This document shows, one piece after another, positions 10,412 to 22,604 of a stretch of 64,000 nucleotides of DNA (within the stretch, counting starts at the first letter, position 1; each line of letters opens with the position of its first letter). Source of the stretch: Hybos culiciformis. Taxonomy: Eukaryota > Arthropoda > Insecta > Diptera > Hybotidae. The notes below the pieces were generated by a model. That model had not been told where the DNA came from, ran no database searches, and saw nothing but the letters and a program-made list of their open reading frames with translations. Both the position numbers and the translations under genes were made by a program. The stretch covers positions 18,641,829 to 18,705,828 of the forward strand of contig OZ023275.1 in NCBI GenBank assembly GCA_964007475.1. Reading direction: 5' to 3'.

Positions 10412-10896
10412 AAATCGGCGTGGATATTAGTGCGAGGCCACGCCAGATTTTATTATATATATTAAAAAATTTTATATAAATATAATTCATTTGTATATAT
10501 TTAAAAGAAAAAAATAATATTTTAATTTATTGGTAAAATTAATATTAATTATTTTGTTGTTATTTATTTTATAAAAAAAACTAAGTTTTTATTGTCGAAA
10601 ATAAATCGGCGTGGATATTAGGGCGAGGCCATGCCGGATTTTACTGTATATATTTTATTAAACTACAACTATTATTAATAGTTGTAGAGTTGTTTTAAAT
10701 TATTTAATTATAAAAAATTTTTGTGTTTTTGAGATTTTCGCCCATTCCAGTTTGTTAGTTTCAAAAATGATATATTTTTAGTTTTTAATTGTATTGAAAA
10801 AAAATTTTCATTTTTCAGTTTATTTTTTTTTGATTTTTTGTTTTGGGGAACCCAAAAAAAAATTGGCGTGGACCTTCGGGCGAGGCCACGCCAATT
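10412..10896 (-). other. three related GC-rich stem-loops in the retrotransposon leader
   Basis: Copies at 10412-10450, 10603-10641 and 10861-10896. On the plus strand each has the arm GGCGTGG, a loop of exactly 14 bases ending in GCGAGG, and the arm CCACGCC (CCATGCC in copy 2). The outer stem differs but still pairs. Copy 3 has an unbroken 11-bp stem. Copy 2 pairs AAATC with GATTT around a bulged G. Copy 1 pairs AAAT with ATTT around a small internal loop. Conserved loop length and stem with drifting flanks suggest a folded RNA element, for example for packaging, dimerisation or translation of the retrotransposon RNA. Function is unknown. Confidence 0.8.
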
Positions 10897-11222
10897 ATAA
10901 GTTCGCTGGAAATGGGCAAAAATTATATAAAAAGGCTCGCTAACTACTTTTCAGTAGTTAGTTGTATTATTAATTTTATTTTTTTTTTTGAAAAAAAGGG
11001 TTATATTTTTTTTAGTTATTTAAAAAAATAATAGTTTAATTTATTAAAAAAAAGTTAAAGTCTTACCTATTGCATCACATTGTTTTAGTTTATATTGCAC
11101 TATATTTTTTTTTTTTTTTATTGAAATTACATCACAAAAAAAAATTTTTTATTTTTATTTATTTATTTATTTATTGCACAAATTGTTTTTAGTATCTATC
11201 ACTTTTATTATTTTTTTTTTTT

Positions 11223-11340
11223 ATATTTATTGCACTTTTTATTTTATTATCATTTTTTTTTATATTTATTGCACTTTTTATTTTATTATTATTTTTTTTA
11301 TATTTATTGCACTTTTTATTTTATTATTATTTTTTTAAGT
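11223..11340. repeat. 39-bp tandem repeat, three copies
   Basis: Units share TATTTATTGCACTTTTTATT and recur at a 39-base period, with TTGCAC near 11230, 11269 and 11308. They lie in the leader of the retrotransposon, among T tracts. The same TTGCAC/GTGCAA word is scattered through 10.3-12.1 kb. Confidence 0.85.
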
Positions 11341-12119
11341 CATTTTTTTTTTTTTTTTTTTTTTTTTTTTATTGATCGGTTATTGCACATAAAAGGGTTT
11401 GTTTTTATTTGCCGTTGGTAAAAAAAAAATATTTTCTGGAGTTAATTTGCCGTTGGGTCGAAATTAGAAAAAAATATCTGTTGTGTCAATTGGAAAAACT
11501 CGAAAGTTTTTTAATCCCAAATTTTCTGATATATTGAAAACGAAAATTTTATCATCCAAACTAGCCTCAGTAATTTTCATAATTTTTAAGAATTTAAATA
11601 ATTTTAAGATATATATCCTTATCTTTTTTTTTTAATTTTATATTTATTGATATAAAAAGATTTATTTGGAAATTTTGGTCAAATCTATTTATTCGATAAA
11701 AAATTTGCAATATTTCCGTGCAATATTTTAGTTAATAATTTTTATGTGCAATATTTTATTAACCTTAGAAAATTTTATATTTTTTTTTTTTTTTCGTGTT
11801 GGCAAAAAATTTTTTTTTCAGTCCTTTTTGGTGCAATATAATTTAAAAAATTATTATTATCTTTTTTTTTTTTTTTAATTTGGATAATGACAGAAAAACA
11901 AAATTTTTTTTTTTTTTTTAAACCACAATTATTTCTTTTTATTTTTGTATATATCATTTCTTTTTTATTTTTTTTGTTTTCAAAATTTTTTATTATTTAA
12001 AAAAAAATTTATTTTAATTTACAAATTTTATATTTTAAAAATATTATACTTTTTTTTTTTTTATTATTGCACTTTCTTCTTACTTTATTTTAATTCACAA
12101 AATTTTTTTTTTTTGAATT

Positions 12120-12133
12120 TGGCAGGATCGCCA
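12120..12133 (-). other. primer-binding site, complementary to tRNA-Arg(ACG)
   Basis: TGGCGATCCTGCCA follows the 5' LTR directly in element sense. Its complement, TGGCAGGATCG plus CCA, equals the 3' end of insect tRNA-Arg(ACG) as I remember it. The match covers 14 bases and then stops. Arg-tRNA priming is known for the mdg1/412 group. Confidence 0.8.
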
Positions 12134-12695
12134 TGTTACTGTTTTTTGTCTTTTTTTATTACTTCCAATACTTTTACCTTTTTTTGATTTTAAATAAAAA
12201 AACGCGACTTTTTTCTTTTCGATATCTTTATTGTTTGAGTTTTAGAATTACACTGAATATCTTAATTCTGATTTTCTTAGGTTTAAAAGGGAATTGAAAT
12301 TTAAATTCCACAATTTTGATTTAGTACTTTGACCAATCAAAATTGGGAATGGGCGGGATTAAATAATTATCAAAGTGCATAATTAACACTTTGATAATTA
12401 TTTGAAATTGTAACTTGAGTATCGTTTATTTTATTATTCTTTATTAAAATAAACAAAAATGTTAAATTGACATTTTTGTTTATTCTAAAAAGAATTAAAA
12501 ATAAAATATTAGTTTTGAAATATACAAAAATGTTAAATTGACATTTTTGTATATTTCCAAACCGATAAACAATTTGCACGTTAAGTGCTGCTATTTTATA
12601 CAGTTGTAAATTGTTACAACTGTATAAAATGAAATCGTGGGAATATGAACAAGGAAATAGGTAACTATAAATAAGGTAAGTAAAAGGGTGCAACA
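12134..12695 (-). repeat. 5' LTR of the retrotransposon
   Basis: 562 bp, the same as the copy at 4182-4743 by eye. In element sense it starts at 12695. It carries the same five hairpins (12311-12345, 12362-12402, 12448-12484, 12517-12557, 12593-12630). The minus-strand frame that runs from the transposase fragment into this LTR is a chance chimera made by the insertion. Confidence 0.93.
12593..12600 (-). promoter_or_regulatory. possible TATA box of the 5' LTR
   Basis: TATAAAAT on the minus strand, in the last arm (element sense) of the fifth hairpin. Because the hairpin is a perfect palindrome, a second TATAAAAT lies on the opposite strand at 12623-12630. It may therefore be bidirectional or simply AT-rich. 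No initiator was identified. Confidence 0.3.
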
Positions 12696-12699
12696 TGTG
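12696..12699. repeat. target-site duplication (TGTG), right copy
   Basis: Directly follows the right LTR and matches 4178-4181. Confidence 0.85.
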
Positions 12700-13110
12700 T
12701 ATCAATTTATTTTCACTCCAACCAGTCATATTTTTATTTACTACTACATTTAATGATTTGTGCCTATATGGCACTGTTAAAATTTTTGGTGGATTTAATT
12801 CTTTAGAAATTGCTGAAATTGAAGCTTCGATTTCATTTCTAACAAGCAATTTTTTGAACGCATTTTCAAATTGACTTGCAGTTGGATTATCGTTGCTTCC
12901 TCCCCGCTGCCTAATTTTTGAAAAATAAGTCTGTCTCTAGATAGTCCTGCGAAAAATTATGTGTAAGGATGTACTTTAACTCCTTTTTTTCTTCTACATA
13001 AAATTTGAAAATTTCAACAAAATTTGGCATTGCAATAATAAATGCCTTAAATCCAGTTTGATTTCGCGAAACAATTAATTTTTGACTTAGAAAATTTAGA
13101 TTTCCATGAT
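12700..13110 (-). pseudogene. P-element/THAP9-like transposase fragment (part 1 of a split pseudogene)
   Basis: Minus-strand reading gives QTGFKAFIIAMPNF, then LKYILTHNFSQDYLE, and after a one-base frameshift near 12920, FSKIRQRGG followed by NDNPTASQFENAFKKLL. This order (TGF..GFI, LxYxLTxxxSQDxLE, FxxIRxRGG, NPTxxQF) is the hallmark of the C-terminal half of the RNase-H-like domain in P-element/THAP9-family transposases. The frame then runs to KLIH and is cut by the LTR insertion, continuing at 4177-3751. The N-terminal THAP finger and the first part of the catalytic domain were not found further right; stop codons precede this segment. It is a DNA-transposon relic that served as the target of the retrotransposon. 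Confidence 0.8.
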
Positions 13111-16100
13111 TTATTTACCGTTATGTTCAAATAGCATTTAAAAATAACGAGAGCCATATTTTCTGTGGTTGGCGCGGCGCGAAGAACGGCTCGAATAACG
13201 GCGCGATGAGCGAGTCATTAATTGTAAGCAATTAAATAATATAGTCGGCTGTATATTTTAATAAATTGAAGCTTACATATACCCTTTCTAGACAAATAAA
13301 AAAATTTTTTTTTAGTTTTTTTTTTTTTCATTCACAACAACAATTTCAATACATTTTTCCTAGAAGTGTTTTTCCATATATATATATAATTCTAGTTCCT
13401 ATGAAAAAAACCAAGTTTCCGTATAGTTTTAACGTCAAAACATATTGCTACAACAAAAATTTGTACCATATTGTACAAGCTATGTTTGAGCCTATCGGCC
13501 TTGAATGTTTTCTAATTTTTAATGTGTGAAAACTTTACATGAATTAAAAAACTATAAACTTATAAAATACGTTGGATAATATAATTTTAGACATAATAAC
13601 TATACATGTTTATGTATTATGTAAATAACTATATACTATATGTATCGATTTTAATTTATTCCTATAAAGCTTTTGCAATCCCTTATGTCATGTATATTTT
13701 TGATAATAATTAAAATAAATAAATACTAAAAAACCATATTTTGTAGTGGATTTTATTGCTTTTGACAATCCGCTTTTGCCTTTGAAACATGATTTTTGCT
13801 TAATTTATGGTTTGGTCACGTGGAAAATAATGATAACAGCAAACATAATAATATCAATTTTAATTTAAATTCAAACACATTATAAATGTGAATGTGCAAT
13901 ATAAAAATATGTGGGTCATTTATACAAATATATACTTAACTATGTATGCAGATATAAAAAAAAATTTGCCCTTGGCCACAGACTTTTATTTAAAATACAC
14001 ATTATATGTATATAAATATAACATAGTATACGCAATTCTAAGTTCAATAATAATAACAAAAAGTAATTATTAACATAAAAGTTAAGTCAACCATATACTG
14101 GAATAATATTTTCATATGATTTCCATAATTATTTGAAAGTTAGCTATTGGCTATATTTAATACACATAAAGCTGAATTATTTACCTGTATGATTTTATAT
14201 CGATTTTTATTTAAAGTTCTAGTTTATTTACTAAAGCTAAATGATATTTGAAGAAGAGTGGAAATCAAGAATTTTTGTTAGATTTATATAGAATAAACGA
14301 AACCATATAATCACCATATAAATGTATTAGCAAAGTTAGTTGGTTTAATAGAAATACCGTCTCATAAAAAATCTTTCACATTTTATAGGTCAAAAACTTT
14401 CGACTTTTTTATTCTTATACAGATTGGTCTTAAAGTGAATATAATTTCATTTCAATATCTTCCTTTCTTTAAATTAATTTTTATTACAATTATGTTGAAT
14501 GCCATATTATAATTAAATGATTAAGTGTTTTATTTCAGCACAATATTGTAAATATTAAGTTGGAAAATTTTGATATCTAATATAATGTTATTAGATCTAA
14601 ACAAAAAAATAACATATCCCAAGATACATAAGTAGTAATTTTTATAACCTGCTAAAAAAACTTGATTCATTTCCTACATAAGATTAATATATATTACATT
14701 ATCACATATGTATGTGTATAAAGAACTATAATATAGAAAAAAGGATAATATTTTTATTACATTTAATATCTATGTAGTTTGGAACAATGAAAAGTTTTTT
14801 AAACCAAGGACCACAAAAAGACATACAAATTTGTAGTTGGTGAGGTTCTAATGAATGTAAGTATAAAAAAAACTTAAAATTCATTATAACTATTCCGAAA
14901 ACTAATTAACCCTTACGTTATCCTCTTTGATAAAAAAAGAATAAATTTTGATGATTAAATTACTTTTAAATGTTAATATTAAAATAAAAAAATTATATTA
15001 TATAGTACTTTTTATTATAAAGTATAGTTGTAATGAAACCTTTTAAAAACACTTTTCAAATAATATGTAATATATGCCCTCTTTTCAACAGTAAATAGAC
15101 TTACATAAAAAGACTTAAATAAGTACCGAAAATCGTGAGATATGAAATTTGCTATAAAGGTTTTATATGGCTGTAAATACGATTTCGCAATTTTATGCAA
15201 TAATAATTCTTTGGAAAAAGACTTTGCAGTCTCAGTTACTTGAAAAATCAAAACCATAAAATGTTTAATACTTAAATGTATCAAGTTTCCTACACCGTAC
15301 GTATGTTTAATAAAGTGTTAATGTTGGGTTAAAATTTAGGTTTTTTCAAATTTAAAGCAAAAAAAAAACTATTAAGAAATAGTTTTTTATATTCCTGCAG
15401 GATATCCTTAAATTAATATGTTGACAAAAAGACATCCTAATATATTTTAATCTTTTTCCTTTTTCAATGTTTCAAATATGAATATTTTAATTCCTTGGTT
15501 TGCACAGTTTTTTTTTGTTGTTTTCTTTTATGTTGAAGATAATTGGTACATTAGACTTAACTAAAAAAAAAAAACAATTTTTTTTTTCATTATGGTTTTT
15601 ATTATTTTCTTTATTATTTTAGAATTGATTTCAACTATGGTGTTACAGTTTGGCCAGAAGTTATCTTTAATAGTTTTTATTGGGGTTTTTTTTATATAAA
15701 AAAGTATGTAAGTGTTTAACAAGATGACATCTTGTTTTAATATTAATTAGAGAAGAGAAAAACTCTTGCAATATTTTTTTTAATAATATATGAATATGTC
15801 TGGGTTGGATTCAATTAATAATAATGTACAAGAAAAATATTTTTTGGGCATTTGTAAGAATAAGTAATACTGATTTCTTAATAAAGTTTTACTAACTTAT
15901 GTTAATTTGATTTCTAATTGGACAACATATTTATTTACTATGTTTGTTACGATCTAGACAAATAAAGATTTAAAATATAATATATAATAACATGTCTCTG
16001 GTTAAGATGAGTTTAACATGAAAACATTTGAGTTTTTGATATGTTTCTCCTCGATGATGATTGAAGATCTGATTATTATTTTGTTGGAACAAAATTTTTT

Positions 16101-19100
16101 TTTAATATCTTCAAAAAAAAATAACTAATACATAATTATTATGTTCTATAATTAAAATTTTTACTTTCTGTTTTTGTTGATGTAGAATCGAAAACTTTGC
16201 AATTGACACTACAATTTTATTTTTCTAACTCACATCATACTAAAATTACAAAATTGATTCACTCTATAAAAGTGCCTTACACTTTTAGAGTATATGTGTA
16301 AACTTTTATATAAAATGTATCTGCTATGATCATATTTTTGTACCAAAATTATCTAGAAATAAAAAAGCAATAACAAACTATTTTTTTCTACATACAATAT
16401 TTTGTGAAATTTTATGTAAAATCATTCATAAATTTTGTTGTACATATTTTTATTATTTTTTTTTTCGTATAAGAACATTGCTTCAGCAGACTTTTAATTT
16501 AGTTGATATTGAATGTTATTATGATTTATTAAAAAAATATCTATCAATAAAATTCACACATGCGAAATAAGCTTCAATCAAAATTTCATTCATATCAATT
16601 TGTCCTTCTGTTTATGAAAAAAAAAACTATGAATAAAATATATTATTGGAAAATATAATTTTTTTTTTGCTTGTATATGCCAGAGATTTTCAAATACGGT
16701 TCATGGTTTTTTTTTTTTTTTTTTTGAAAAAATTGAAACATTTGTTGAATTTTATCAAAGTCAATCTTCTTGATGACAAAATACTTATTGGTTATTCTCG
16801 TTTAGAATAAATCGAATATTTCTTTATATAAAAAAAAAAAACAAAAAACTAAAAAAGGACATTTTATGCAGCGGCGGCATTGCGAATAAAAAGTTTTGAG
16901 TGGATAATGTTTAATTAACTTACTCTTTTATCTTAAAAAAATCAGAGGCAATGTTTATTGAAGAAAAACCAAATGATTAGGAAGAGAAAATTTAAACCAT
17001 TCATAAAAATGTTCAAATGTCTAAACTTTCGATAAAAAAAGTTAAAAATTGATCAATATTTAGTATGCAGTAGTTTTCCCATCAAAAAGTCAAGACACAA
17101 CTTATGCTTACTTCTCAAGGATCTTTATTAAGAAATATTATTCATAAGATTCCAGTTACCAGGGATAATGATAAAATCTATTGTTGACTTTGTTATCTTA
17201 AAAACTAAAAAAAAAAAAAGCGAACCAATTTTAGTAAAAAAAAAATGAAGTATGAAATGAAGTGAATTGATAGAAACCAATTTGGAAAACTTTATTGATT
17301 CATTTCTCCCTTGGGGAAAATTTGTCAAATCGTATAAAAGATTGTTTTGTTTTAGGGTTTTGTAAAGCTAATTTTTTTTTTTTGACACACTTACTGGTTT
17401 GACATGATAATATAGTTATGAAAAATTTTTTTTAAAAGTTTTTGAAAACATATTTAAGCAGATAAAATATGAAAAAATCATAGTTTTGTTTACTATAAGA
17501 TTTGAACTTTGTTTTGTAACTTTTTATATTAATTAATTGCAGCCAAATCTGGTTGGATTATGAACGTTGCGAATAATTATCTAATTTAAAACAAAAAGAA
17601 AATGCTATTGTTCATTTTTGCGGTATAATTTTAAAAATATAGACATTATATAGTAAGCTTTATCATGTGAAAATTAAATTTTCTATTGATTGATTGGTTA
17701 AAACGGTTTACTGCTTGATACTACATTTTATGGTATTAATCACAGATTTAATAAAATTCCCATGAAAGTTTTTTTTTAAATCTCAGGAAAAGCCATTTAA
17801 ATTAATTCTTAGAAAATACATAAGTTTACTAACTTAAACACCAATTAATTACCTTCTTTTTCAATAAGTAAGTCATTAAGACTCCTTTTTTTTTACACCT
17901 ATTAATTGGTCTTGAAAAATTAGACAAAAAATTACTTAAGTGATCCTTTAAGGAAAAAATAAAATAAAATAAATAAAAAAAGAAAGGAAAATTGTCATTG
18001 GTTTTTTTTAGCTTCCATCTAAATCAAAAAATTGCCTAGCAAAAAAAAAAGTAACATTTAAATAAGAGCGCGCTGTACAATTATTTCTAAAATAGTTGTA
18101 TAATATCACATTCAAACCAAATGAAAAAAGATGAAAAAAAATAAATGAATAAGAAGAGTATAAAATAAATATTAAGATTTAATGGTAACAAGAGTCTTCA
18201 TTTCAATATCCTCGTTTTTTAAAATTTTTTATATATATATATTATATAGAAATAACTTTTAATAAAAATTTGAATGATCCTTTAATTGTCCTTTTAATTG
18301 AAAGAAGTACTTCTTTCTTTTTTTTTTGAGAAGGACAAAATCATTTTCGTACCTTTTTAATATCTTTATTTTTAATTTTTTTTTTTCGGATGTTGTTTTT
18401 TTTTTGTCCTTTTGAATCCTTTAAATTCTCTTTCAACACAAAAGAAAATTATTATTTTTGAATACGTACAGTGTTATTTTGAAACAACTTTGATAAAAAT
18501 ATTATTCAAGAAAATTTTTTATTTTATATAATTTTTCGCATTTATTTTATGTTATAAAATTAGGCAATTCAGAAAATCATTATCAGGATTCTAAAGGCAA
18601 TAAAATTATGAAGTAAAACATAACGAAATGTTCCGATGACACAAGTTGACGAATAATGCATGCAAGTATTCTTAAGTCATTAATTTGATATTAAATTGTC
18701 AAAAATAATATTTTTCATCGCTTGCAGTCATCAAAGTCCTTTTAATAATATTACCAATGAATTCAAAAGTTAATTAAAAATTAAAGAAAAATAAATATTT
18801 TTTCAACAAAAATAAGAAATCCTAAATTTGTATTCTATTTAATTTTGTAATTGAATCTTTGAAAAGCAAAAAAAAAAATATTTTTTCTTTGCCAAAAGAA
18901 GTGTTCATGAATTTATTCATTGGGCGCTCACTGGAGTGGTTTAATTAATTCATTTATGGTGAAACACAAAAAAAAATTTTTTTGAAGGTGACAATTGGCG
19001 CGCATTAATATTAAAAGGATTTGTCGCCATCAAAATGAACATTTTCATAAAATAAAAAAAATAAATCTTTTTATTTGGCGGGTAAATTGCTTTCATTAAA

Positions 19101-22034
19101 TCCATTTTAATTAAAATAAAAAACGAAAAGCTTTTTTTAATAATAACATTTCCAAATGGCATTATTAAGTGTTTTGTTTACTTAGGTAGAGTGAGTGGTA
19201 AAAAAAAAATCTGAGTTTGTTTTTTTTTCCTTTTTTTTTTTTTAGATGTTTACTTGACACTTTTTTCTTTTGTTTTGTTTGAATTTAATTTGACAGGTAC
19301 AATGATAGCTGTATAGAGCTATTTTCTATTACTTGTTTATTTTTCTACATAGATTTAGGTAGGTATATTTTTTTTTCGTTATAAGAAGAAAAATCTATTA
19401 AGACTTTATAATAAAATGTTAATTTAAGGCAAAAAAAAAACTAATTTAAATAAAGAATATTATTAGTTTTATAGGAAATATCTAAACATTAGATTCTAAT
19501 AAATAAATCTATATAAAGTAACATATTTTAAATTTTTTACATAGTTGGGAACTTATGCAAAATTTTGGCGGTTAATAAAATGAAATTTAACAAAATGTTT
19601 TTCTAGAAATATTTTTATCATATATTATCTATAATAGTCCTCTTGCTTTGATTGGTACTATCGACTATATATTTGCTATACTATACTATACTATTGCTTT
19701 GCGTGCCGATTCAACTTTCAAGTTTTTTATTTATTTTGGTTTTCCAGAAAAAATAGTTTATTAAATACAACCTGCAAACGTTTTGTTGCCTTTAATGGAT
19801 ATTCGATATAACGTCAGCTCAGCGCCACCTATCGGGTACATTTATAGATACAAAATTTTCTCATAAAGAAACCATACACAAATTCGTAGCCAAATCGTAT
19901 TGAAAATAAGAACTTTCTCCCCATATACTTGGTTCAAAGCCCAAAAGCCCAAACCTTTGGTTTAAATTTTATCTCAAATCACTTACGATTCCCAAGATAT
20001 TTCGTTACAAAGCTAATAAAGATGCAAAAAATTTTAGAATCTTTAATTCAAATAAACACTATCTTAATAAACTTATAAAAAAACAAATAAAAAATCATTA
20101 AACTTTAAATATTTAATTTTATTTCGGTAAAAAACAAAAAAAAAAACTGAACAGAAACCAAATAAAAAAAGAAATAAGACTAAAAATAAAAAAAATAAAA
20201 AAAAAATTATATTGCATTCAACAGCAAAATTAAATTAGCGGAAGTCAATTTTATGTCAACATATTATTTTTATATTTATGGTTTTAAAAGAAATAATTTT
20301 CCAACAATAATTCATTTATTATATATTTTTTTTGTTTATAATGCTGCTGCTCTTGTTGTTGTTATTTTCTATTTTGCATTTAGAATTCCTGAAAAGTTTT
20401 TCTTGTAAAACACGACAGGAAAACAAAGGTGAGAAAATAATATTAAGAGAACAAAACAAAAAAAAAAAAACAAACACACATTGAAGTCAGGAAAAAGAAA
20501 CTAAAATTCAGACGACAATTTTGTAAAATGTTGACATGTTGCATGAAAAAATGCAATAAATTTTTGGCTTATAGCAAATAAAAAAAATTTAATTTTTTTT
20601 AACTGAACAAAAAAAAAAAAGTAAATTATATCTTTTATGTTGTGCTTTTTATTTGTGTAGTTTCAATAATAAAGAAATATTTAGAAAAATAGCTAAGTTT
20701 TTTTTTTTTTGATTTTTTGTTTCTTTAAAAGTTAAAATAGTTCTAAATTTTTTTTGATGAGAATTTGTCACAACATTTAATGTTATATCGGAAAAAAATT
20801 TTTGTTTACTAATTAGCGAAATATAATTTATTATATGTCAAAATGTTGGATATAATTTTCATCCAAATTCATCATTCATAGATTCGCTACCCATACTAAA
20901 TAATAATTTTCAGCATTTTCCTACATATCTCAACAATTCGTATAATTCTAGATAAAAGTATACTATCGTCACATAGTTAAAAATATATTATAATTATTAA
21001 AAAATTTGTTGCAATGGTAGCGATTTTAGTAATAACATTCGTTCAATATCAAATGCCATCAAGATGCATTAAATGGCTTGAAAAAAGGAGGTCTTTAATT
21101 AACAAAGAAGGCTGCAGAGGATGCCGACAAGGAAAAAAATATGATCCCCTTTTAATACTAAAAAAGAAGATAGTTTCTGTTAAGGTTGGTACAGAACTAT
21201 ACTTGAAAGAATTAAATTTTATATTTATACGAATAATTGAATAAAAAAAATCAATATACAGCAATTTGAATGACATAAGTGAAATCTTGCTACTAAAATA
21301 TGCAATGTTATGACAGATCAATATTTCATAAATTGGCAATAAAAGAAACATATTTTGAATTTTTTAAAATCATTTAATTTTTTTTTATTTCTCTTATTTT
21401 CTAATAGTGGTTTCGTATTGAACTGTGTGTATTGCTAGGGAAACTTTTTTAATTTTATTTTTTTTTTTGTTGTATACCAATGCTAAAACCATAAGAAGCT
21501 TATGAACAATTCCTTGATTTTTGTAAATATTGTTAAATTGAATAAAAATTGAATAAAAATTTTTAATGTTGTAATTGGCTACATAAGTTTTATATCGTTT
21601 AATTGGTTTAATAAGAAAGTTTTATTTTCGAAAAGGTTTTAAAAATAAAAAATATTAAAAAATATAGATAAATAATTTCACACAATTTCCATCAAATTCG
21701 ATGCAATAAGTTTTTATGGTGCACTTATTATGCGAATTTATTTTTTAAATGAAAATTGAAAAAGATATCATAAGTATAATTCAATAAAATTATTAATTTA
21801 TTAATTTGTAAAATAGTTTTTTTTTCGGGGAATAGTTTATTAATTACGTCAGCGTTTCTTCAAATATAAAAAAAATTATATTACAAAAGACGTGAATAAT
21901 AATTTATTTTAGCTTGGAATTGTTTAAAAGAATTCTTTATTATGTCTGCCATCCAAAAAAATTTAAAAAAAATGACTTCCAAAAATATTAAATACAATTA
22001 TTATTGCATATAACACATTTTAACATATTATGTA
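13111..22034. other. gene-free AT-rich region
   Basis: No exon, RNA gene or complete transposon could be supported. A GC-rich 60-bp patch at 13160-13215 (GCGCGGCGCG, CGGCGCGATG) adjoins the transposase relic and may be part of it. A patch near 19812-19840 contains CAGCGCCACCTATCGGG in a more complex stretch (19740-20060) that looks like an old retroelement remnant, but no frame supports it. Chance frames, such as those at 15015-15284, 17128-17328 and 21014-21351, are AT-driven and show no domain. Confidence 0.55.
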
Positions 22035-22043
22035 CTAATAAAA

Positions 22044-22604
22044 GGTGGAGGCTCTTCAGCCGGACAATTCTTTGTAAGTGATGTCGCAATCATTGAGCAT
22101 TTAGTGCTTAATTTGTGACTATTCTCGTGCTCGCTTGGTTTTTGAGAAACTTTGATTTTCGAATTTCGAACATGGGTCAAGGGGTATATCTGGCCGGATT
22201 CGAATTTCCAAAAAAATAATGATGCTATCTATCATTTAGTGCTTAATTTATGCCTATTTGTGCTACAAAAACTAGAATTTGTGTTCTTCAAAATTATGTA
22301 AAAACAATTTTTTAGATTAGGCGAAAACTCCAAAATTTCAACCGAATATTTTTCGTCGAATTTTGGAAAAGGAAAATGCTACCATTTAGTGCTTAATTTG
22401 TGCTTGCGTGTAGTGTACTTTGTGATGATTTGTTTTATCAAAAAAAAGAAAAATACCGCGCTGAAGAATGGAAAAAATGTAAGTTCGAAAAAATTTTCGC
22501 GCGCCACAAATCCCACTGACCAACTACCAGATCGCTAAATGCTCTAAATGCTCAATAATTGCGACATCGCTTACAAAGAATTGTGCGGCTGAAGAGCCTC
22601 CACC
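22044..22604. mobile_element. foldback MITE with 65-bp terminal inverted repeats and a 9-bp target duplication
   Basis: A 561-bp element starting GGTGGAGGCTCTTCAGCC and ending in its inverse. About 65 bp of each end pair, with four mismatches by eye. CTAATAAAA at 22035-22043 is repeated at 22605-22613, a perfect 9-bp duplication. No transposase frame. A 9-bp duplication with long inverted repeats suggests the Mutator-like superfamily; Merlin (8-9 bp) is an alternative. Inside, the word CATTTAGTGCTTAATTT occurs three times in direct orientation (22098, 22233, 22383), the first within the left repeat. Confidence 0.92.

Larger units (their letters stand above)
4182..12695 (-). mobile_element. 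LTR retrotransposon, Ty3/gypsy type (mdg1/412-like), internally deleted
   Basis: An 8514-bp element in minus orientation. From its 5' end it has: LTR (12695-12134), primer-binding site matching tRNA-Arg(ACG) (12133-12120), a leader of about 2.3 kb with three GC stem-loops, a 73-codon myristoylation-type membrane ORF, a 66-codon membrane ORF, a 503-codon Gag-like/integrase-finger ORF, about 1.9 kb of decayed or unassigned DNA, a polypurine tract (4753-4744) and the 3' LTR (4743-4182). LTRs begin TGTTG and end AACA, are both 562 bp, and show no difference that I could find by eye, so the insertion is recent. Protease, reverse transcriptase, RNase H and the integrase core are missing, so it must depend on another element for mobility. 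Arg-tRNA priming, the 4-bp duplication and small ORFs before gag fit the mdg1/412 lineage; that placement is inference. Confidence 0.9.

Noticed and set aside
10012..12187. Leu/Phe-rich plus-strand frames in the leader
   Set aside because: They come from TTG repeats and T tracts on the strand opposite to the retrotransposon.
12370..12849. 159-codon minus-strand frame
   Set aside because: It is a chimera: its first third is the transposase fragment and the rest reads into the inserted LTR. The LTR part also gives a 108-codon frame at 4418-4744. Neither is a separate gene.
19740..20060. Possible LINE or other retroelement tail around CAGCGCCACCTATCGGG
   Set aside because: The sequence is more complex than its surroundings, but no frame, terminal repeat or target duplication could be found.
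21014..21351. Overlapping frames of 76 and 100 codons on opposite strands
   Set aside because: No start context, splice support or recognisable domain; the CRGC motif alone is not enough.
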